A stretch of DNA of 64,000 nucleotides from Micromonospora citrea (GTDB lineage: Bacteria; Actinomycetota; Actinomycetes; Mycobacteriales; Micromonosporaceae), in NCBI RefSeq assembly GCF_900090315.1, contig NZ_FMHZ01000002.1, forward strand, positions 2,396,501 to 2,460,500, read 5' to 3'. Both the position numbers and the translations under genes were made by a program. This document shows positions 38,329 through 48,800 of this stretch, in pieces. The notes below the pieces were generated by a model that saw nothing but the letters and a program-made list of their open reading frames with translations, did no database searches and was not told where the DNA came from. Every line of letters starts with the position of its first letter. Positions within the stretch are counted from its first letter, which is position 1.

Positions 38329-39197
38329 CCGCCCCGGAGATCGCGCTCGCCCGGGTGGCCCACCTGCTGGAGCTGAACCGGCTGGACCAGGCGCTGGACG
38401 AGTTGAACCGGCTCCCCGCCGCGCTGGCCGTCGACCCGGCCGCGTTCCGGCTGCGGGCGGCGGCGCTGACCGGGCTGGACCGCTGGGACGACGTCGTCGC
38501 GGTCGCCCGCCAGGGGCTGGCCGAGACGGGCCCGGACGCGGAGCTGCTCGGCCGGCTGGGTCTCGCCCTGCGCCACCGCCGCGAGTTCGCCCCGGCCGAG
38601 CGGGCACTGCTCGACGCGCTCGCCATCGAGCCGGAGAACCCGTGGCTGCTCTGCCAGTACGCCGACCTCTGCTCGGCGGTGGGCCAGACCGACAAGGCGG
38701 AACGCCTGGTCGCCCGCGCCGCCGCGATCGTCCCGGACGCGCCGGCCGTCTTCGCCTCCCGCTTCCAGCTCGCGTACGCCCGGGGCGACGACCGGGCCGC
38801 CGAGCGGATCGCCCGGGAGTTCCTCGGGGCGTGGCCGGGCAGTCCGGCGGCGCTCGCCCTGCACGGCGTCGCCGCCGCCCGGCGTGGCCGGGTGGGCGCC
38901 GCGCACCGCGCCTTCGGTGAGGCGGTGGCGCAGGACCCCACCGACGCGGACTACGCGGAGGCGGCCTGGGAGACCCGGGTGTACGCCCACCCGCTGCTGG
39001 TGCCGCTGCGGCCCCTCTACCGGCTGGGGATCCTCCGCACCTGGCTGCTCGCGATCGGCGTGGTCGTGCTGCTCAACCTCGTCGGGCTGGACCTGCTCGC
39101 CGGCCTGTTCGGCCTGGCGTGGATGCTCTTCTGCGTCTGGTCGTGGATCGCCCCGGCGCTGGTCCGCCGGCTGGTCCTCGGCCGGTGGCGGTCGTGA
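38325..39197 (+). CDS. tetratricopeptide-repeat membrane protein
   Basis: 290 residues. Five or so TPR-like helix pairs span about 1-205 (LARVAHLLELNRLDQALDELNRLP, LGRLGLALRHRREFAPAERALLDALAIEPENP, QYADLCSAVGQTDKAERLVARAAAIVPDAP). Two C-terminal membrane segments follow (about 238-258 and 262-280), so the repeats are probably a cytoplasmic scaffold for protein contacts. The GTG at 38325 overlaps the previous gene. The partner is unknown. Confidence 0.85.
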   Translation: MTAPEIALARVAHLLELNRLDQALDELNRLPAALAVDPAAFRLRAAALTGLDRWDDVVAVARQGLAETGPDAELLGRLGLALRHRREFAPAERALLDALAIEPENPWLLCQYADLCSAVGQTDKAERLVARAAAIVPDAPAVFASRFQLAYARGDDRAAERIAREFLGAWPGSPAALALHGVAAARRGRVGAAHRAFGEAVAQDPTDADYAEAAWETRVYAHPLLVPLRPLYRLGILRTWLLAIGVVVLLNLVGLDLLAGLFGLAWMLFCVWSWIAPALVRRLVLGRWRS

Positions 39198-39237
39198 ACG
39201 GGCCCGGGCACGCGATGGCGCAACGGCGGCGGCGGTC

Positions 39238-39396
39238 GTGAGGGGGTTCGGGCCGTGGCTGGCCGTCCTGGCGCTGGTGCTGCTGCTCAGCGCCCTGCGC
39301 CTGCGCGCCCTGGCGGCGGTGGTCTCGCTGGCCTGGCTGGCCTGGTGCGTGTGGACCTGGGTACGCCCCGCCCGCCGCCGCTCACGTCACGACTGA
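39238..39396 (+). CDS. very small membrane protein
   Basis: 52 residues: a GTG start, then two close hydrophobic segments (FGPWLAVLALVLLLSALRL and ALAAVVSLAWLAWCVWTWV) and a basic tail (RPARRRSRHD). It begins 40 bp after the TPR gene on the same strand and resembles the second C-terminal helix region of that protein (WLAWCVWTWV versus MLFCVWSW), so it may be a partial duplicate. No clear RBS is seen. A real gene is plausible but unproven. Confidence 0.4.
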   Translation: MRGFGPWLAVLALVLLLSALRLRALAAVVSLAWLAWCVWTWVRPARRRSRHD

Positions 39397-39421
39397 CGAC
39401 CCCACCCGCCACGACGCGCGC

Positions 39422-39473
39422 CACGACCGGCCACCGCCGGATCGCGTCACGACCGGCCACCGCCGGATCGCGT
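39422..39473. repeat. 26-bp direct repeat, two perfect copies
   Basis: cacgaccggccaccgccgga plus tcgcgt occurs at 39422-39447 and again at 39448-39473, in the gap before the ahcY terminator. Confidence 0.85.
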
Positions 39474-39529
39474 CCAGGGTCGGAGCCCGGCCGGGCCGGG
39501 ACCACGCGGGGCGGTCCCGGCAGACGCCG

Positions 39530-39561
39530 ACGGGCCGGCCCGCTGACGCGGGCCGGCCCGT
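39530..39561 (-). terminator. ahcY terminator hairpin
   Basis: Perfect 14-bp GC-rich inverted repeat (39530-39543 and 39548-39561) with loop tgac, 14 bp beyond the ahcY stop on the minus strand. Confidence 0.85.
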
Positions 39562-39575
39562 CCGGTGCGGTCGGT

Positions 39576-41075
<1,500 letters not shown>

Positions 41076-41367
41076 GGAATCTCCTGTCGGACGATGTGCT
41101 GCGCGACCCTCCACCTTACGCGCGCGCGCCGCCCTCGAAGGGACCGGCCGGTGAAGAGCGCAGGAAGACAGAAGCGGACAGCGCACGGGGCGGTCGGTCG
41201 GGAACGGAGTTACCGTCCACCTGCCGCCCGCCCCGTGCATCCCCCCGGTTTGGATCCCTCGCGCGCGTTCTCGGACCGTCGTCGCGATAACGCTGCGTAC
41301 CCATAGAGTCACACTCCGCTGACGCCGCGTCAAGCTATTCCGGGAAAGTCGGACTTGCCCGGCCGGC
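41076..41367. other. ahcY upstream region with a leader hairpin
   Basis: About 290 bp between the manA stop and ahcY. It carries a long-range 11-bp inverted repeat (41183-41193 with 41228-41238) enclosing a small stem (acgg/ccgt), on the transcribed leader side of ahcY if the promoter is near 41300. I compared it by eye with the S-adenosylhomocysteine riboswitch core and did not find it. The hairpin may equally be the manA terminator. Confidence 0.45.
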
Positions 41368-42531
41368 TCAGCGCAGGCCGCAGCTCGCGACGTACGCCTC
41401 GCCCGTGCCCGCCACGCGCAGCGGCCCGGCAGCCGCCGTCCCGACCGCTGCCCGCCCCGACCCCAGCGTCACCGCGCCGCCGCCGTCGTCGACCGAGACC
41501 TCCCCGGAGCAGCACAGCACCACCCGGGGCCCGGGCACCGGCAGCGTCACCTCCGGCAGCGCCGCGCCCACCGTCACCCGGTGCAGCGCGAAATCCTCCA
41601 CCGGCACCGGCCAGGCGACCACCCCGGGAGCGACCTCCAGCGGCGGCACCACCGGGTCGCGCAGCACCTCGAAGCGCAGCACCCGCAGCAACTCGTCGAC
41701 GTCGACCCGCTTCGGGGTCAGCCCGCCGCGCAGCACGTTGTCGCTGGCCGCCATGATCTCCACGCCGGTGCCCCGCAGGTAGGCGTGCAGGTTGCCGGCC
41801 GGCATCCAGATCGCCTCCCCGGGGGCGAGCCGCACCCGGTTGAGCAGCATCGCCACCAGCACCCCCGGGTCACCCGGGTAGGCGGCGGCCAACTCCCGCG
41901 CCAGGTCCCCTTCGGGCCCCGCGACCGGGGCCGCCACCACTGCCGCCACCAGCGCGTCCCGCTCGTCGGCGGGCCAGGTCAGCAGCAGCCGTACGGCGTC
42001 CCGCAGCCCCGCCGGGCCGGTGCGCAGCGCCGCCAGCACCGGCTCCAGCCCGGGTACGCCGAAGCGGGTGAGCGCCTCCGCCGACTCGACCGGGTCGCGG
42101 AACCCGCAGAGCGCCTCCATCGGCGAGAGCGCGACCAGCAGTTCGGGCTTGTGGTACGGGTCGACGTAGTTGCGCTGCCCGTCGGGGCGGTCGGCGTCGG
42201 CGGCGTGCCCGGCGCGGGCCTGCTCGGCGTCCGGGTGCGCCTGGAGGCTCAGCGGGGCGTCCGCGGCGAGCACCTTGAGCAGGAACGGCAGCCGGGTGCC
42301 GAACCGGCCGACGACCCGCTCGCCGAGCCAGTGGTCCGGCTCGGCGAGCAGCAGGTCGGTCAGACTGACCCGGTGACCGTCGCGGTCGACCATGGCCGGG
42401 GCGCCCGGGTGGGCGCCCAGCCACAGTTCGGCCTCCGGTCCGTCGCTCGGCACCGGCCTGCCCTGCAACCGGGCGATCGCCGAGCGGGACCCCCAGGCGT
42501 AGTCCCGGATCGGTCCGTACAGCAGTTCCAC
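41368..42531 (-). CDS. manA: mannose-6-phosphate isomerase, class I
   Basis: Zinc enzyme interconverting fructose-6-phosphate and mannose-6-phosphate, feeding GDP-mannose, mannans and PIMs. There are 387 residues: [14 protein letters not shown] at the N-terminus, [31 protein letters not shown] (zinc Gln/His), [14 protein letters not shown] with zinc Glu and nearby His, and [42 protein letters not shown], the cupin metal site and catalytic loop. It is the last gene of the phosphomannomutase-SIS-CDF-manA group, 3 bp after the CDF transporter stop. Confidence 0.95.
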   Translation of the reverse strand: MELLYGPIRDYAWGSRSAIARLQGRPVPSDGPEAELWLGAHPGAPAMVDRDGHRVSLTDLLLAEPDHWLGERVVGRFGTRLPFLLKVLAADAPLSLQAHPDAEQARAGHAADADRPDGQRNYVDPYHKPELLVALSPMEALCGFRDPVESAEALTRFGVPGLEPVLAALRTGPAGLRDAVRLLLTWPADERDALVAAVVAAPVAGPEGDLARELAAAYPGDPGVLVAMLLNRVRLAPGEAIWMPAGNLHAYLRGTGVEIMAASDNVLRGGLTPKRVDVDELLRVLRFEVLRDPVVPPLEVAPGVVAWPVPVEDFALHRVTVGAALPEVTLPVPGPRVVLCCSGEVSVDDGGGAVTLGSGRAAVGTAAAGPLRVAGTGEAYVASCGLR

Positions 42532-42534
42532 CGG

Positions 42535-43536
42535 TCAGCTCCCGGGCCGCCCGGCGGCCTCACCCGGCTCGGACCCCGGCACGGCGGTGTGCGCCGCGCT
42601 TCCCGTGCCGGCGCGCTCGGCGGCGGCGCTGTAGATGTCCGGCTCCAGGTAGATCACCCGGGCGGTCGGCACGGCGGCGCGGATCCGGGCCTCGACGGTG
42701 TTGATGCTCCGGGCCAGCACCTCGGCGCTCTCGCAGGCCGGCGCGGCGACCTTCGCGGCAACCATCAGCTCCTCCGGGCCGAGGTAGAGCGTCTTCATGT
42801 GGATGATCCGCTCGAACTCAGGCCCGTCGGTGACCGCCTTCTCGATGGCGGCGACGTCGTGCGCCTCGGCGCCCTCGCCGAGCAGCAGGCTCTTGGTCTC
42901 GATGGCGAGGATGATCGCGATGGCCACCAGCAGCACGCCGATCATCGCGGTGCCGATCGCGTCCCACTCGCCGTTACCGGTGATCAGCGTCATGCCGACG
43001 CCGAAGAGCGCGAAGACCAGACCGACCAGCGCGCCCAGGTCCTCCAGCAGCACCACCGGCAGCTCGGGGGCCTTGGCCCGCCGCACGAACTTCACCCAGG
43101 ACTGGTTGCCCCGGACGAGGTTGGACTCCTTGATGGCGGTGCGGAAGGAGAACGACTCCATGATGATCGCGACCACCAGCACGGTGACCGGCACCCACTG
43201 CCATTCGTCGATCGGCTCGGGGTGGGAGAACTTGTGGTAGGCCTCGTAGAGGGCGAACAGGCCACCGACGCTGAACAGCACGATCGACACGATGAACGCG
43301 TAGATGTAGCGCTCGCGGCCGTAGCCGAAGGGGTGCTGCGGGGTGGCCGCGCGCTTGGCCCGCCGCCCACCGAGGAGCAGCAGCCCCTGGTTGCCGGAGT
43401 CGGCCACCGAGTGGATCGACTCCGCCAGCATCGACGACGACCCGGTCAGCAGGAACGCGACGAACTTGGTGACGGCGATGCCGGCGTTGGCCAGCAGGGC
43501 GGCGACGATCGCCTTCGTACCACCGTTGGCGCTCAC
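42535..43536 (-). CDS. cation diffusion facilitator family transporter
   Basis: Metal (probably zinc or manganese)/proton antiporter of the CDF family, 333 residues. Six membrane helices lie within residues 8-245, with MLAESIHSVADSGNQ in TM2 supplying Asp and His, and LLEDLGALVGLVFALFGVG in TM5 with a further Asp. The HPFGYGRERYIYAFI loop is typical of a bacterial SLC30A9-like branch. A cytoplasmic C-terminal domain (about 250-310) has IHMKTLYLGPEELMVAAKV. It sits between the SIS gene and manA, a placement seen in many actinobacteria. Confidence 0.92.
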   Translation of the reverse strand: MSANGGTKAIVAALLANAGIAVTKFVAFLLTGSSSMLAESIHSVADSGNQGLLLLGGRRAKRAATPQHPFGYGRERYIYAFIVSIVLFSVGGLFALYEAYHKFSHPEPIDEWQWVPVTVLVVAIIMESFSFRTAIKESNLVRGNQSWVKFVRRAKAPELPVVLLEDLGALVGLVFALFGVGMTLITGNGEWDAIGTAMIGVLLVAIAIILAIETKSLLLGEGAEAHDVAAIEKAVTDGPEFERIIHMKTLYLGPEELMVAAKVAAPACESAEVLARSINTVEARIRAAVPTARVIYLEPDIYSAAAERAGTGSAAHTAVPGSEPGEAAGRPGS

Positions 43537-43612
43537 GCGGTCGCTCCGACGCGTCGCGCGGCCCCGCCGGGCGTCGGCGCGGTGCGCCGCTCGGCCCGTT
43601 CCCTGCTATCGC

Positions 43613-44809
43613 TCACTGGTTTGCCAGCTCCTTCATCTCGGTGATGGCCGGTACGGCCATCGGGTCCAGTCCGTGTGCCAGGGCGAGGTAGACCGAGGCG
43701 AAGTCCGGCACGGCGACCAGCGAGGCGAGCCGCTCCAGCGCGGAGCCGCCCTCGGCGGTCACCACGTCGCAACGGACGCCGCGCCGCTCGGCGAGGGTCT
43801 GCACCGCGTCGGCGCGGCGCTCCTCGACGTCGAGCGGCTCGTCGGCGTCGTCCTCCGGGTTCAGCCCGCCGTCGCGCAGCAGCACCAGCCGCAGCCGGGT
43901 GCCGGCCGGCGCCTCGTCGTCGGGGTCGGCGAAGATGTCCCGCTCCCCCTCGGCGAGGCCACCGAAGACGCCGTCGAGCAGGCCGACCCGCCCACGCCCC
44001 GCCTCGCCCAGCGCCCCGCTGACCACGGGATAGCGGGCGTTGGCGGACAGGGTGTCGCCGAACCGGCGGGCCGCGACGGTGGCCAGCGGCGACGAGCCCC
44101 AGACGATCGGCACCGAGCCGGCCAGGCCCAGGGCGAGCGACTTCGCCGGGTTGACGAAGGACTCCGCCGTCGGGCGGCACCGGTCGGCGTCGGCGTCGAG
44201 CCGGGCCGCGGTCTCCGCCAGATCCGCCTCGTTGACCTTCACCAGGCCGAGCGTACGGGCGGCGAGCAGGACCGGCACGGTGAGCGCCCACAGGCTGGCC
44301 CGGGCCGGGGCGCGCCGGGGCACCGGGATGAACGGCGCCCGGGCGCGTTCGGCCACCGACTGCAGCTGCGAGTCGGGCGCGCCGACGGCGACGAGCCGGG
44401 CACCCCGCCGGTGCGCGGCCTCGGCGGCGCCCAGCGCCTCGGGGCTGCGGCCGGAGGCGCTGACGGCGATGACCACGTCGGCGGCGCCCACCCAGCCCGG
44501 CACGCCGGCGCTGCGGTGCGGGATGACCGGCACCGGGCAGCGCGGCCCGGCGACGGTCGCCAGCACGTCGCCCGTACGCCCGGCGGTGCCGATGCCGGCG
44601 ATGACCACGGCGCGGGGCCGGCCCTCGTCGGCGAGCACCTGGAGGTTGGCCTCGGCGGCCAGGGCGGCCGACTCGCGGACCTGCGCGCCGGCGGAGGCGG
44701 TGTGACGCAGCATGTCGCCCGGGTCGTGCGCGACGAGCGCGTCCTGGTCGTCGAGCAGTGCCTCGTCGGGCTCCCGCCGGCCGCTGACTCCGGCCGTACC
44801 GTCGATCAC
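43613..44809 (-). CDS. SIS domain protein (phosphosugar isomerase-like)
   Basis: 398 residues with two sugar-isomerase (SIS) domains: one around 60-200 with VIAGIGTAGRTGDVLATVAG and DVVIAVSASGRSPEAL (phosphosugar-binding Ser/Gly loops), and a second around 215-390 with VPIVWGSSPLATVAARRFGDTLSANARYPVVSGALGE. Its relative in M. tuberculosis, Rv3256c (TobH), likewise sits by phosphomannomutase. A bifunctional phosphoglucose/phosphomannose isomerase activity is possible but not shown. The GTG at 44809 overlaps the stop of the Trm112-like gene by 4 bp. Confidence 0.85.
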   Translation of the reverse strand: MIDGTAGVSGRREPDEALLDDQDALVAHDPGDMLRHTASAGAQVRESAALAAEANLQVLADEGRPRAVVIAGIGTAGRTGDVLATVAGPRCPVPVIPHRSAGVPGWVGAADVVIAVSASGRSPEALGAAEAAHRRGARLVAVGAPDSQLQSVAERARAPFIPVPRRAPARASLWALTVPVLLAARTLGLVKVNEADLAETAARLDADADRCRPTAESFVNPAKSLALGLAGSVPIVWGSSPLATVAARRFGDTLSANARYPVVSGALGEAGRGRVGLLDGVFGGLAEGERDIFADPDDEAPAGTRLRLVLLRDGGLNPEDDADEPLDVEERRADAVQTLAERRGVRCDVVTAEGGSALERLASLVAVPDFASVYLALAHGLDPMAVPAITEMKELANQ

Positions 44810-44988
44810 GACCGCTCCGCGGGGCCGCGTGCCTCGTCCAGCAGCAGCACCGGCACGTCGTCGCGGACCTCGAAGATCCGGCCGCACTCGGTGCAGGTCA
44901 GCGTCTGCGCCTCCGCGTCGTAGTCGAGCGGGGCGTGATGCGTGTCCGGACAGGCGAGGATTTCCAGCAACTGCGGGTCCAGGGCCAC
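44806..44988 (-). CDS. Trm112-like zinc-ribbon protein
   Basis: 60-residue Trm112/YcaR-like protein: LLEILACPDTHHAPL and LTCTECGRIFEVRDDVPVLL, with one Cys in the first half and a CTEC pair in the second, plus the closing DDVPVLLLDEAR. In eukaryotes and archaea Trm112 activates methyltransferases; the bacterial role is unsettled. It is translationally coupled to the SIS gene downstream and 62 bp from the phosphomannomutase gene upstream. Confidence 0.88.
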   Translation of the reverse strand: MALDPQLLEILACPDTHHAPLDYDAEAQTLTCTECGRIFEVRDDVPVLLLDEARGPAERS

Positions 44989-45050
44989 GGCGCGGCTCCT
45001 TCCACGTATGCGGTTTCACCGATCGACGGTGCCGACCGGCGCAGGCGATC

Positions 45051-46436
45051 TTATCGGCGAACCCGGTCGAGCACCTCGTCGCGGAGGGCGGTCATCCGCT
45101 CCCGCGTCGGCGCCTCGACGTTGAGTCGCAGCAGCGGCTCGGTGTTGGAGGCGCGCAGGTTGAACCACGCGCCGTCCGGGAAGCGCAGCGTGAGGCCGTC
45201 CAACTCGTCGGCCTCGGCCTGCGGGTACGCGGCCCGCACCTCGGCCACCTTCGCGGCCTGGTCGGCCACCGTCGAGTTGATCTCGCCGGACGCGACGTAC
45301 CGCTCGTACTCGCCGGCCAGCACGGACAGCGGCAGCGACTGCTCGCCGAGGGCCGCCAGGGTGTGCATCGCGGCGAGCATGCCGGTGTCGGCGAACCAGA
45401 AGTCCCGGAAGTAGTAGTGGGCGGAGTGCTCGCCGCCGAAGATGGCGTTGGTCCGGGCCATCTCCGCCTTGATGAAGGAGTGCCCCACCCGGGCGACGAC
45501 CGGCTCGCCGCCGTGCTCGCGGATGATCTCCGGCACGGCGGTGGAGGTGATCAGGTTGTGGATCACCGTCGAGCCGGGGTGCTTCGCCAGCTCGCGGGCG
45601 GCGACCAGGGCGGTGATCGCCGACGGCGAGACCGGCTCGCCCCGCTCGTCCACGACGAAGCAGCGGTCGGCGTCGCCGTCGAACGCCAGGCCGATCTCGG
45701 CCCCGTGCTCGACGACCGCGCGCTGCAGGTCGACCAGGTTGGCCGGGTCGAGCGGGTTGGCCTCGTGGTTGGGGAACGTGCCGTCCAGCTCGAAGTAGAG
45801 CGGCACGATCTCCAGCGGCAGCGCCGGCAGGGCGGCGTCGCCCAGCACCGTCGGGACCGTGTAGCCACCCATGCCGTTGCCGGCGTCCACGACCACCTTC
45901 AGCGGGCGGATGCCCGACAGGTCGACCAGCTCACGCAGGTACGCCGCGTAGTCGGCCAGCAGGTCACGCCGTTCGGCGGGCGCGGCCGGCCCGCCGGCCG
46001 GACGCGCCTCGCCCTTGTCCAGCAGGGCCTGCGCCCGGTCACGGATCTCGGCCAGGCCGCTGTCCTGCCCGATCGGGCGGGCGCCGGAGCGGCACATCTT
46101 GATGCCGTTGTACTGCGCCGGGTTGTGGCTCGCGGTGAACATCGCGCCGGGCAGGCCGAGCGAACCGGAGGCGTAGTAGAGCATGTCCGTCGAGGCGAGC
46201 CCCAGCTCGATCACCGAGCGCCCCTCGGCGCGCACGCCGGCGGCGAAGGCGGCGGCCAGGCCGGGGCCGGTGGCGCGCATGTCGTGCGCGACGAGCACCG
46301 CGTCGCCGGGCTCGTCGTACGCGTCCAGCACCTGCGTGAAGGCCGCGCCGAGCGCCTCGGCGGTGCGCTCGTCCCACTGGTCCGGCACCGTCCCACGGAC
46401 GTCGTAGGCCTTCACGATCTGGGACAGATCAGACAC
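45051..46436 (-). CDS. manB: phosphomannomutase/phosphoglucomutase
   Basis: Alpha-D-phosphohexomutase converting mannose-6-phosphate to mannose-1-phosphate (and probably glucose phosphates), the step after ManA toward GDP-mannose. The 461 residues show the four domains: KAYDVRGTVP at 9-18; the phosphoserine Ser103 in TASHNPAQYNGIK; the metal loop LAFDGDADRCFVVDE; GGEHSAHYYFRDF for sugar recognition; and LRASNTEPLLRLNVEA for phosphate binding. It is first of a same-strand set through manA. It matches Rv3257c in position. Confidence 0.95.
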   Translation of the reverse strand: MSDLSQIVKAYDVRGTVPDQWDERTAEALGAAFTQVLDAYDEPGDAVLVAHDMRATGPGLAAAFAAGVRAEGRSVIELGLASTDMLYYASGSLGLPGAMFTASHNPAQYNGIKMCRSGARPIGQDSGLAEIRDRAQALLDKGEARPAGGPAAPAERRDLLADYAAYLRELVDLSGIRPLKVVVDAGNGMGGYTVPTVLGDAALPALPLEIVPLYFELDGTFPNHEANPLDPANLVDLQRAVVEHGAEIGLAFDGDADRCFVVDERGEPVSPSAITALVAARELAKHPGSTVIHNLITSTAVPEIIREHGGEPVVARVGHSFIKAEMARTNAIFGGEHSAHYYFRDFWFADTGMLAAMHTLAALGEQSLPLSVLAGEYERYVASGEINSTVADQAAKVAEVRAAYPQAEADELDGLTLRFPDGAWFNLRASNTEPLLRLNVEAPTRERMTALRDEVLDRVRR

Positions 46437-46505
46437 CGGTCTCGCTCCTCGCGCCGCAGGTCGTCAACGGCCTGAGCGTATCGGAGGGGCGCCGGGCGGC
46501 CCGGC

Positions 46506-47648
46506 TCAGCCGGGGAGCCGGGGCATGAACACCGTGTGGTCGCCGCCGCCGGCCTCCGGGGGAGGGTCACCGGGCCGCCCCGAGGCGGGCGGAGACGAGG
46601 CGGGCGGAGCCGACGTCGGCCGGCCGTACTGGCCAGGGGCGGGCGGCGCCGACATCGGGGCCCCGGGCGGGGCGGGCGCCGGCGGCGGGGTGGCCGGGCC
46701 GGGCGCCTCCGGGCCGGGGCGGCTGCCGTACACGCCGCCGGCCGGACGCGGCGCGGGCGTTCCCCCGTACACGCCCGGGGCGGGCTGCTGGCCGTACACC
46801 TGGCCGGGCGGGGTGGGGGCGGCGGTCGGGCCCTGCGCGGAGCGGTAGGTGGTGCCGCCGGGGTTGCGCGGCAGCGGGAGGTGCGACAGGTCGTCGGCCG
46901 GCTCCTTGTCCGCCCGCGAACGGCGGAACAGCAGGACGATGAGCAGGATCCCGACGGCGACCATGGCGATGCCGAAGAACATGATCATCGAGCCGCCGCC
47001 GGACTCTTCCTCGGCGGCGTTGACGGTCGCACCGGCGCCCTGGCCGGCGAGGGCCGCCGCGGTAACGTCCGCATCGGCGCTCGCCGGTTCGGTGGTGACC
47101 GCGCTCGGGGTGGGCGACGGCTTCTTCGACGGCGTCGGCGAGGCCGAGGCCCGGCCGCCGACCACCCGGGAAGTCTCGGCGCCCCGGCCGAGCAGCCGCC
47201 CGAGGGCGCTGGTGGCCTCGCCGGCGACCGTCAGCCGACCGTCCGGCGCACCCGCCACGAACGCCACCCGGTAGCGCACCGTCGCGCTCTTGCCCTTGCA
47301 CAGCCGCGGGTTCGCCGGCGAGGTCGCCGGGGTCGCCACGCTGCCGCCGCCGCCCGAGAGCGAGACGGGGAACCACCGGCCACCCACGTTGACCTGCGCC
47401 CGGACCTGGTCGGCGCGTAGGCCGCCCAGGCGCAGGCCAAGGGCGGTGCGCAGCAGCACGCAGCCGCCGCTGCGCTTGCGCACCTCGATCGAGACGCCCT
47501 CGGCCGAACCACCGGCCGTGAAGCTGCCGGCCGACCGCACCCGGACCGAGTCGTCATCGGCGAGCGCCGGCGTCGCGCCGAGCGCCACCAGGCCACCCAG
47601 CAGCGCACAGACCGTCGCGAGCCGCGCCACGTGCCGACGTACCGCCAT
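46506..47648 (-). CDS. secreted, membrane-anchored protein with Pro-rich cytoplasmic tail
   Basis: 380 residues. Signal peptide 1-30 ends ALADDD. An extracellular beta-rich domain (about 31-165) contains two Cys (GGCVLLRTALGLRLGG and NPRLCKGKS) that may pair. A Ser/Thr/Pro-rich stalk (165-210) and a single membrane helix (about 220-240, MIMFFGIAMVAVGILLIVLLF) follow, with stop-transfer Arg. The C-terminal 135 residues are Pro/Gly-rich with VYGxxP repeats, inside the cell. The start is the ATG at 47648; the frame opens further into repeats. The family is not recognised. It is the gene after manB on the same strand, but its own upstream region is long. Confidence 0.75.
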   Translation of the reverse strand: MAVRRHVARLATVCALLGGLVALGATPALADDDSVRVRSAGSFTAGGSAEGVSIEVRKRSGGCVLLRTALGLRLGGLRADQVRAQVNVGGRWFPVSLSGGGGSVATPATSPANPRLCKGKSATVRYRVAFVAGAPDGRLTVAGEATSALGRLLGRGAETSRVVGGRASASPTPSKKPSPTPSAVTTEPASADADVTAAALAGQGAGATVNAAEEESGGGSMIMFFGIAMVAVGILLIVLLFRRSRADKEPADDLSHLPLPRNPGGTTYRSAQGPTAAPTPPGQVYGQQPAPGVYGGTPAPRPAGGVYGSRPGPEAPGPATPPPAPAPPGAPMSAPPAPGQYGRPTSAPPASSPPASGRPGDPPPEAGGGDHTVFMPRLPG

Positions 47649-48020
47649 GATCACCTCGCCGTTCCTCCCCCGACGGGGGTCCGCCGGTAGGCTACTACCG
47701 TGCCCGGGTGGGCCCGGGTCATCGAACGTTCCGGATGTGCTCCGGATTACCCCGACGGCCACCGCCCGGCACCCGTCCCGACCCGGCGCTCCTGGCCCCG
47801 CCCCCACGGCCCGGCACCCGTCCCGACCCGTCGATCCTGACCCCGCCCACGGCCCGGCACCCGTCCCGACCCGTCGATCCTGACCCCGCCCACGGCCCGG
47901 CACCCGTCCCGACCGAGGCGGCGGATCCGCTCCCGGCCTCGGCGCGGCGCCCGCCCCGGCTCGCCTCAGTCCGGTGCGGCGGCGGATCCGCCCCCATCCC
48001 CGGCGCAGGCGCCCGGCGCC
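47649..48020. other. intergenic region dominated by 43-bp repeats
   Basis: About 370 bp between the endonuclease V stop and the secreted-protein start. Apart from the 43-bp repeat array and Pro/Arg-codon-like low-complexity sequence at 47915-48010, I see nothing. The secreted-protein promoter should lie near 47660-47760, which is relatively AT-rich. Confidence 0.5.
47761..47915. repeat. 43-bp tandem repeat, about 3.5 copies
   Basis: Copies begin at 47806, 47849 and 47892 (acggcccggcacccgtcccg, then acccgtcgatcctgaccccgccc). A diverged copy precedes from 47761. It is non-coding, and the period is not a multiple of three. Confidence 0.88.
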
Positions 48021-48737
48021 TCAGCCCGGTGCGGCGGCGGCCAACGCGTCCCGGCAGAGCCGGTCGGCGGTGCGGGTGGTCTCCGGCAGCCGGTAGCGCG
48101 GCGTCAGGGCGAGCACCCGGGCGGTCGCGTTGTCGAGGCTCACCCGGTGGCCGACACTGACGAAGACCGGCTTCACACCGTCGCGGGTGCGCAGCACCCG
48201 ACCGACGACCTCGTCCCCGTCGCGCAGCGGCGTCCACGCACCGCGCCGGTCGGCCGGCGGCGCCCACGCCCCGAGCAACGGCGTCTTGCCGACCCCGATC
48301 GCCGGCAGGCCGGTCACCACGCCCAGGTGGCAGGCCAGCCCGAACCGGCGCGGATGGGCCAGCCCGTGCCCGTCGCAGACCAGCACCTCCGGGCGTACGG
48401 TCAGCCGGTCGAGCGCGTCGAGCAACGCGGGCAGCTCCCGGAACGCGAAGAGCCCCGGGACGTAGTCGAAGGCAGGCCGGCCCACGCTGACCGCCGAGTC
48501 GACGACCGCGAGGGTCCGGGCGTCCAGCACCGTCACGGCCGCCGCGAGGCGGTCACCGCTCTCCGCGTACGCGACATCCAGGCCGGCCACCGTCGCGGGC
48601 TCGGCCGGCCCCGGCCCGACCAGGTCGACCAACGGACGCAACCGCTCCTGTACGGCCAACGCCTCCGCCACGCTGCCCGGCGGATCCACCCGCGCTCCCA
48701 CCACGTCAGGCACCCTTTCCGGCCCGTCCGTCGTCAT
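48021..48737 (-). CDS. nfi: endonuclease V (deoxyinosine 3' endonuclease)
   Basis: Repair nuclease cutting 3' of deoxyinosine produced by adenine deamination. The 238 residues show the catalytic acidic residues in family context: [22 protein letters not shown] (first Asp), [18 protein letters not shown] (Glu), and [22 protein letters not shown] (Asp and His). GVGKTPLLG and [13 protein letters not shown] follow in the C-terminal half. The ATG at 48737 is preferred; the frame is open 18 codons more without homology. It is just downstream of the toxin-immunity pair and on the same strand, but is a housekeeping-type gene. Confidence 0.93.
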   Translation of the reverse strand: MTTDGPERVPDVVGARVDPPGSVAEALAVQERLRPLVDLVGPGPAEPATVAGLDVAYAESGDRLAAAVTVLDARTLAVVDSAVSVGRPAFDYVPGLFAFRELPALLDALDRLTVRPEVLVCDGHGLAHPRRFGLACHLGVVTGLPAIGVGKTPLLGAWAPPADRRGAWTPLRDGDEVVGRVLRTRDGVKPVFVSVGHRVSLDNATARVLALTPRYRLPETTRTADRLCRDALAAAAPG

Positions 48738-48800
48738 GGCTGTTCGGTGGCCTGCTCCCGAACACACGGCCGTCATCCTCACGTCGCGCATCTGGGCAGT

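Noticed and set aside
41076..41367. Known SAH riboswitch upstream of ahcY
   Set aside because: The conserved core could not be found by eye; only an unassigned stem is present.
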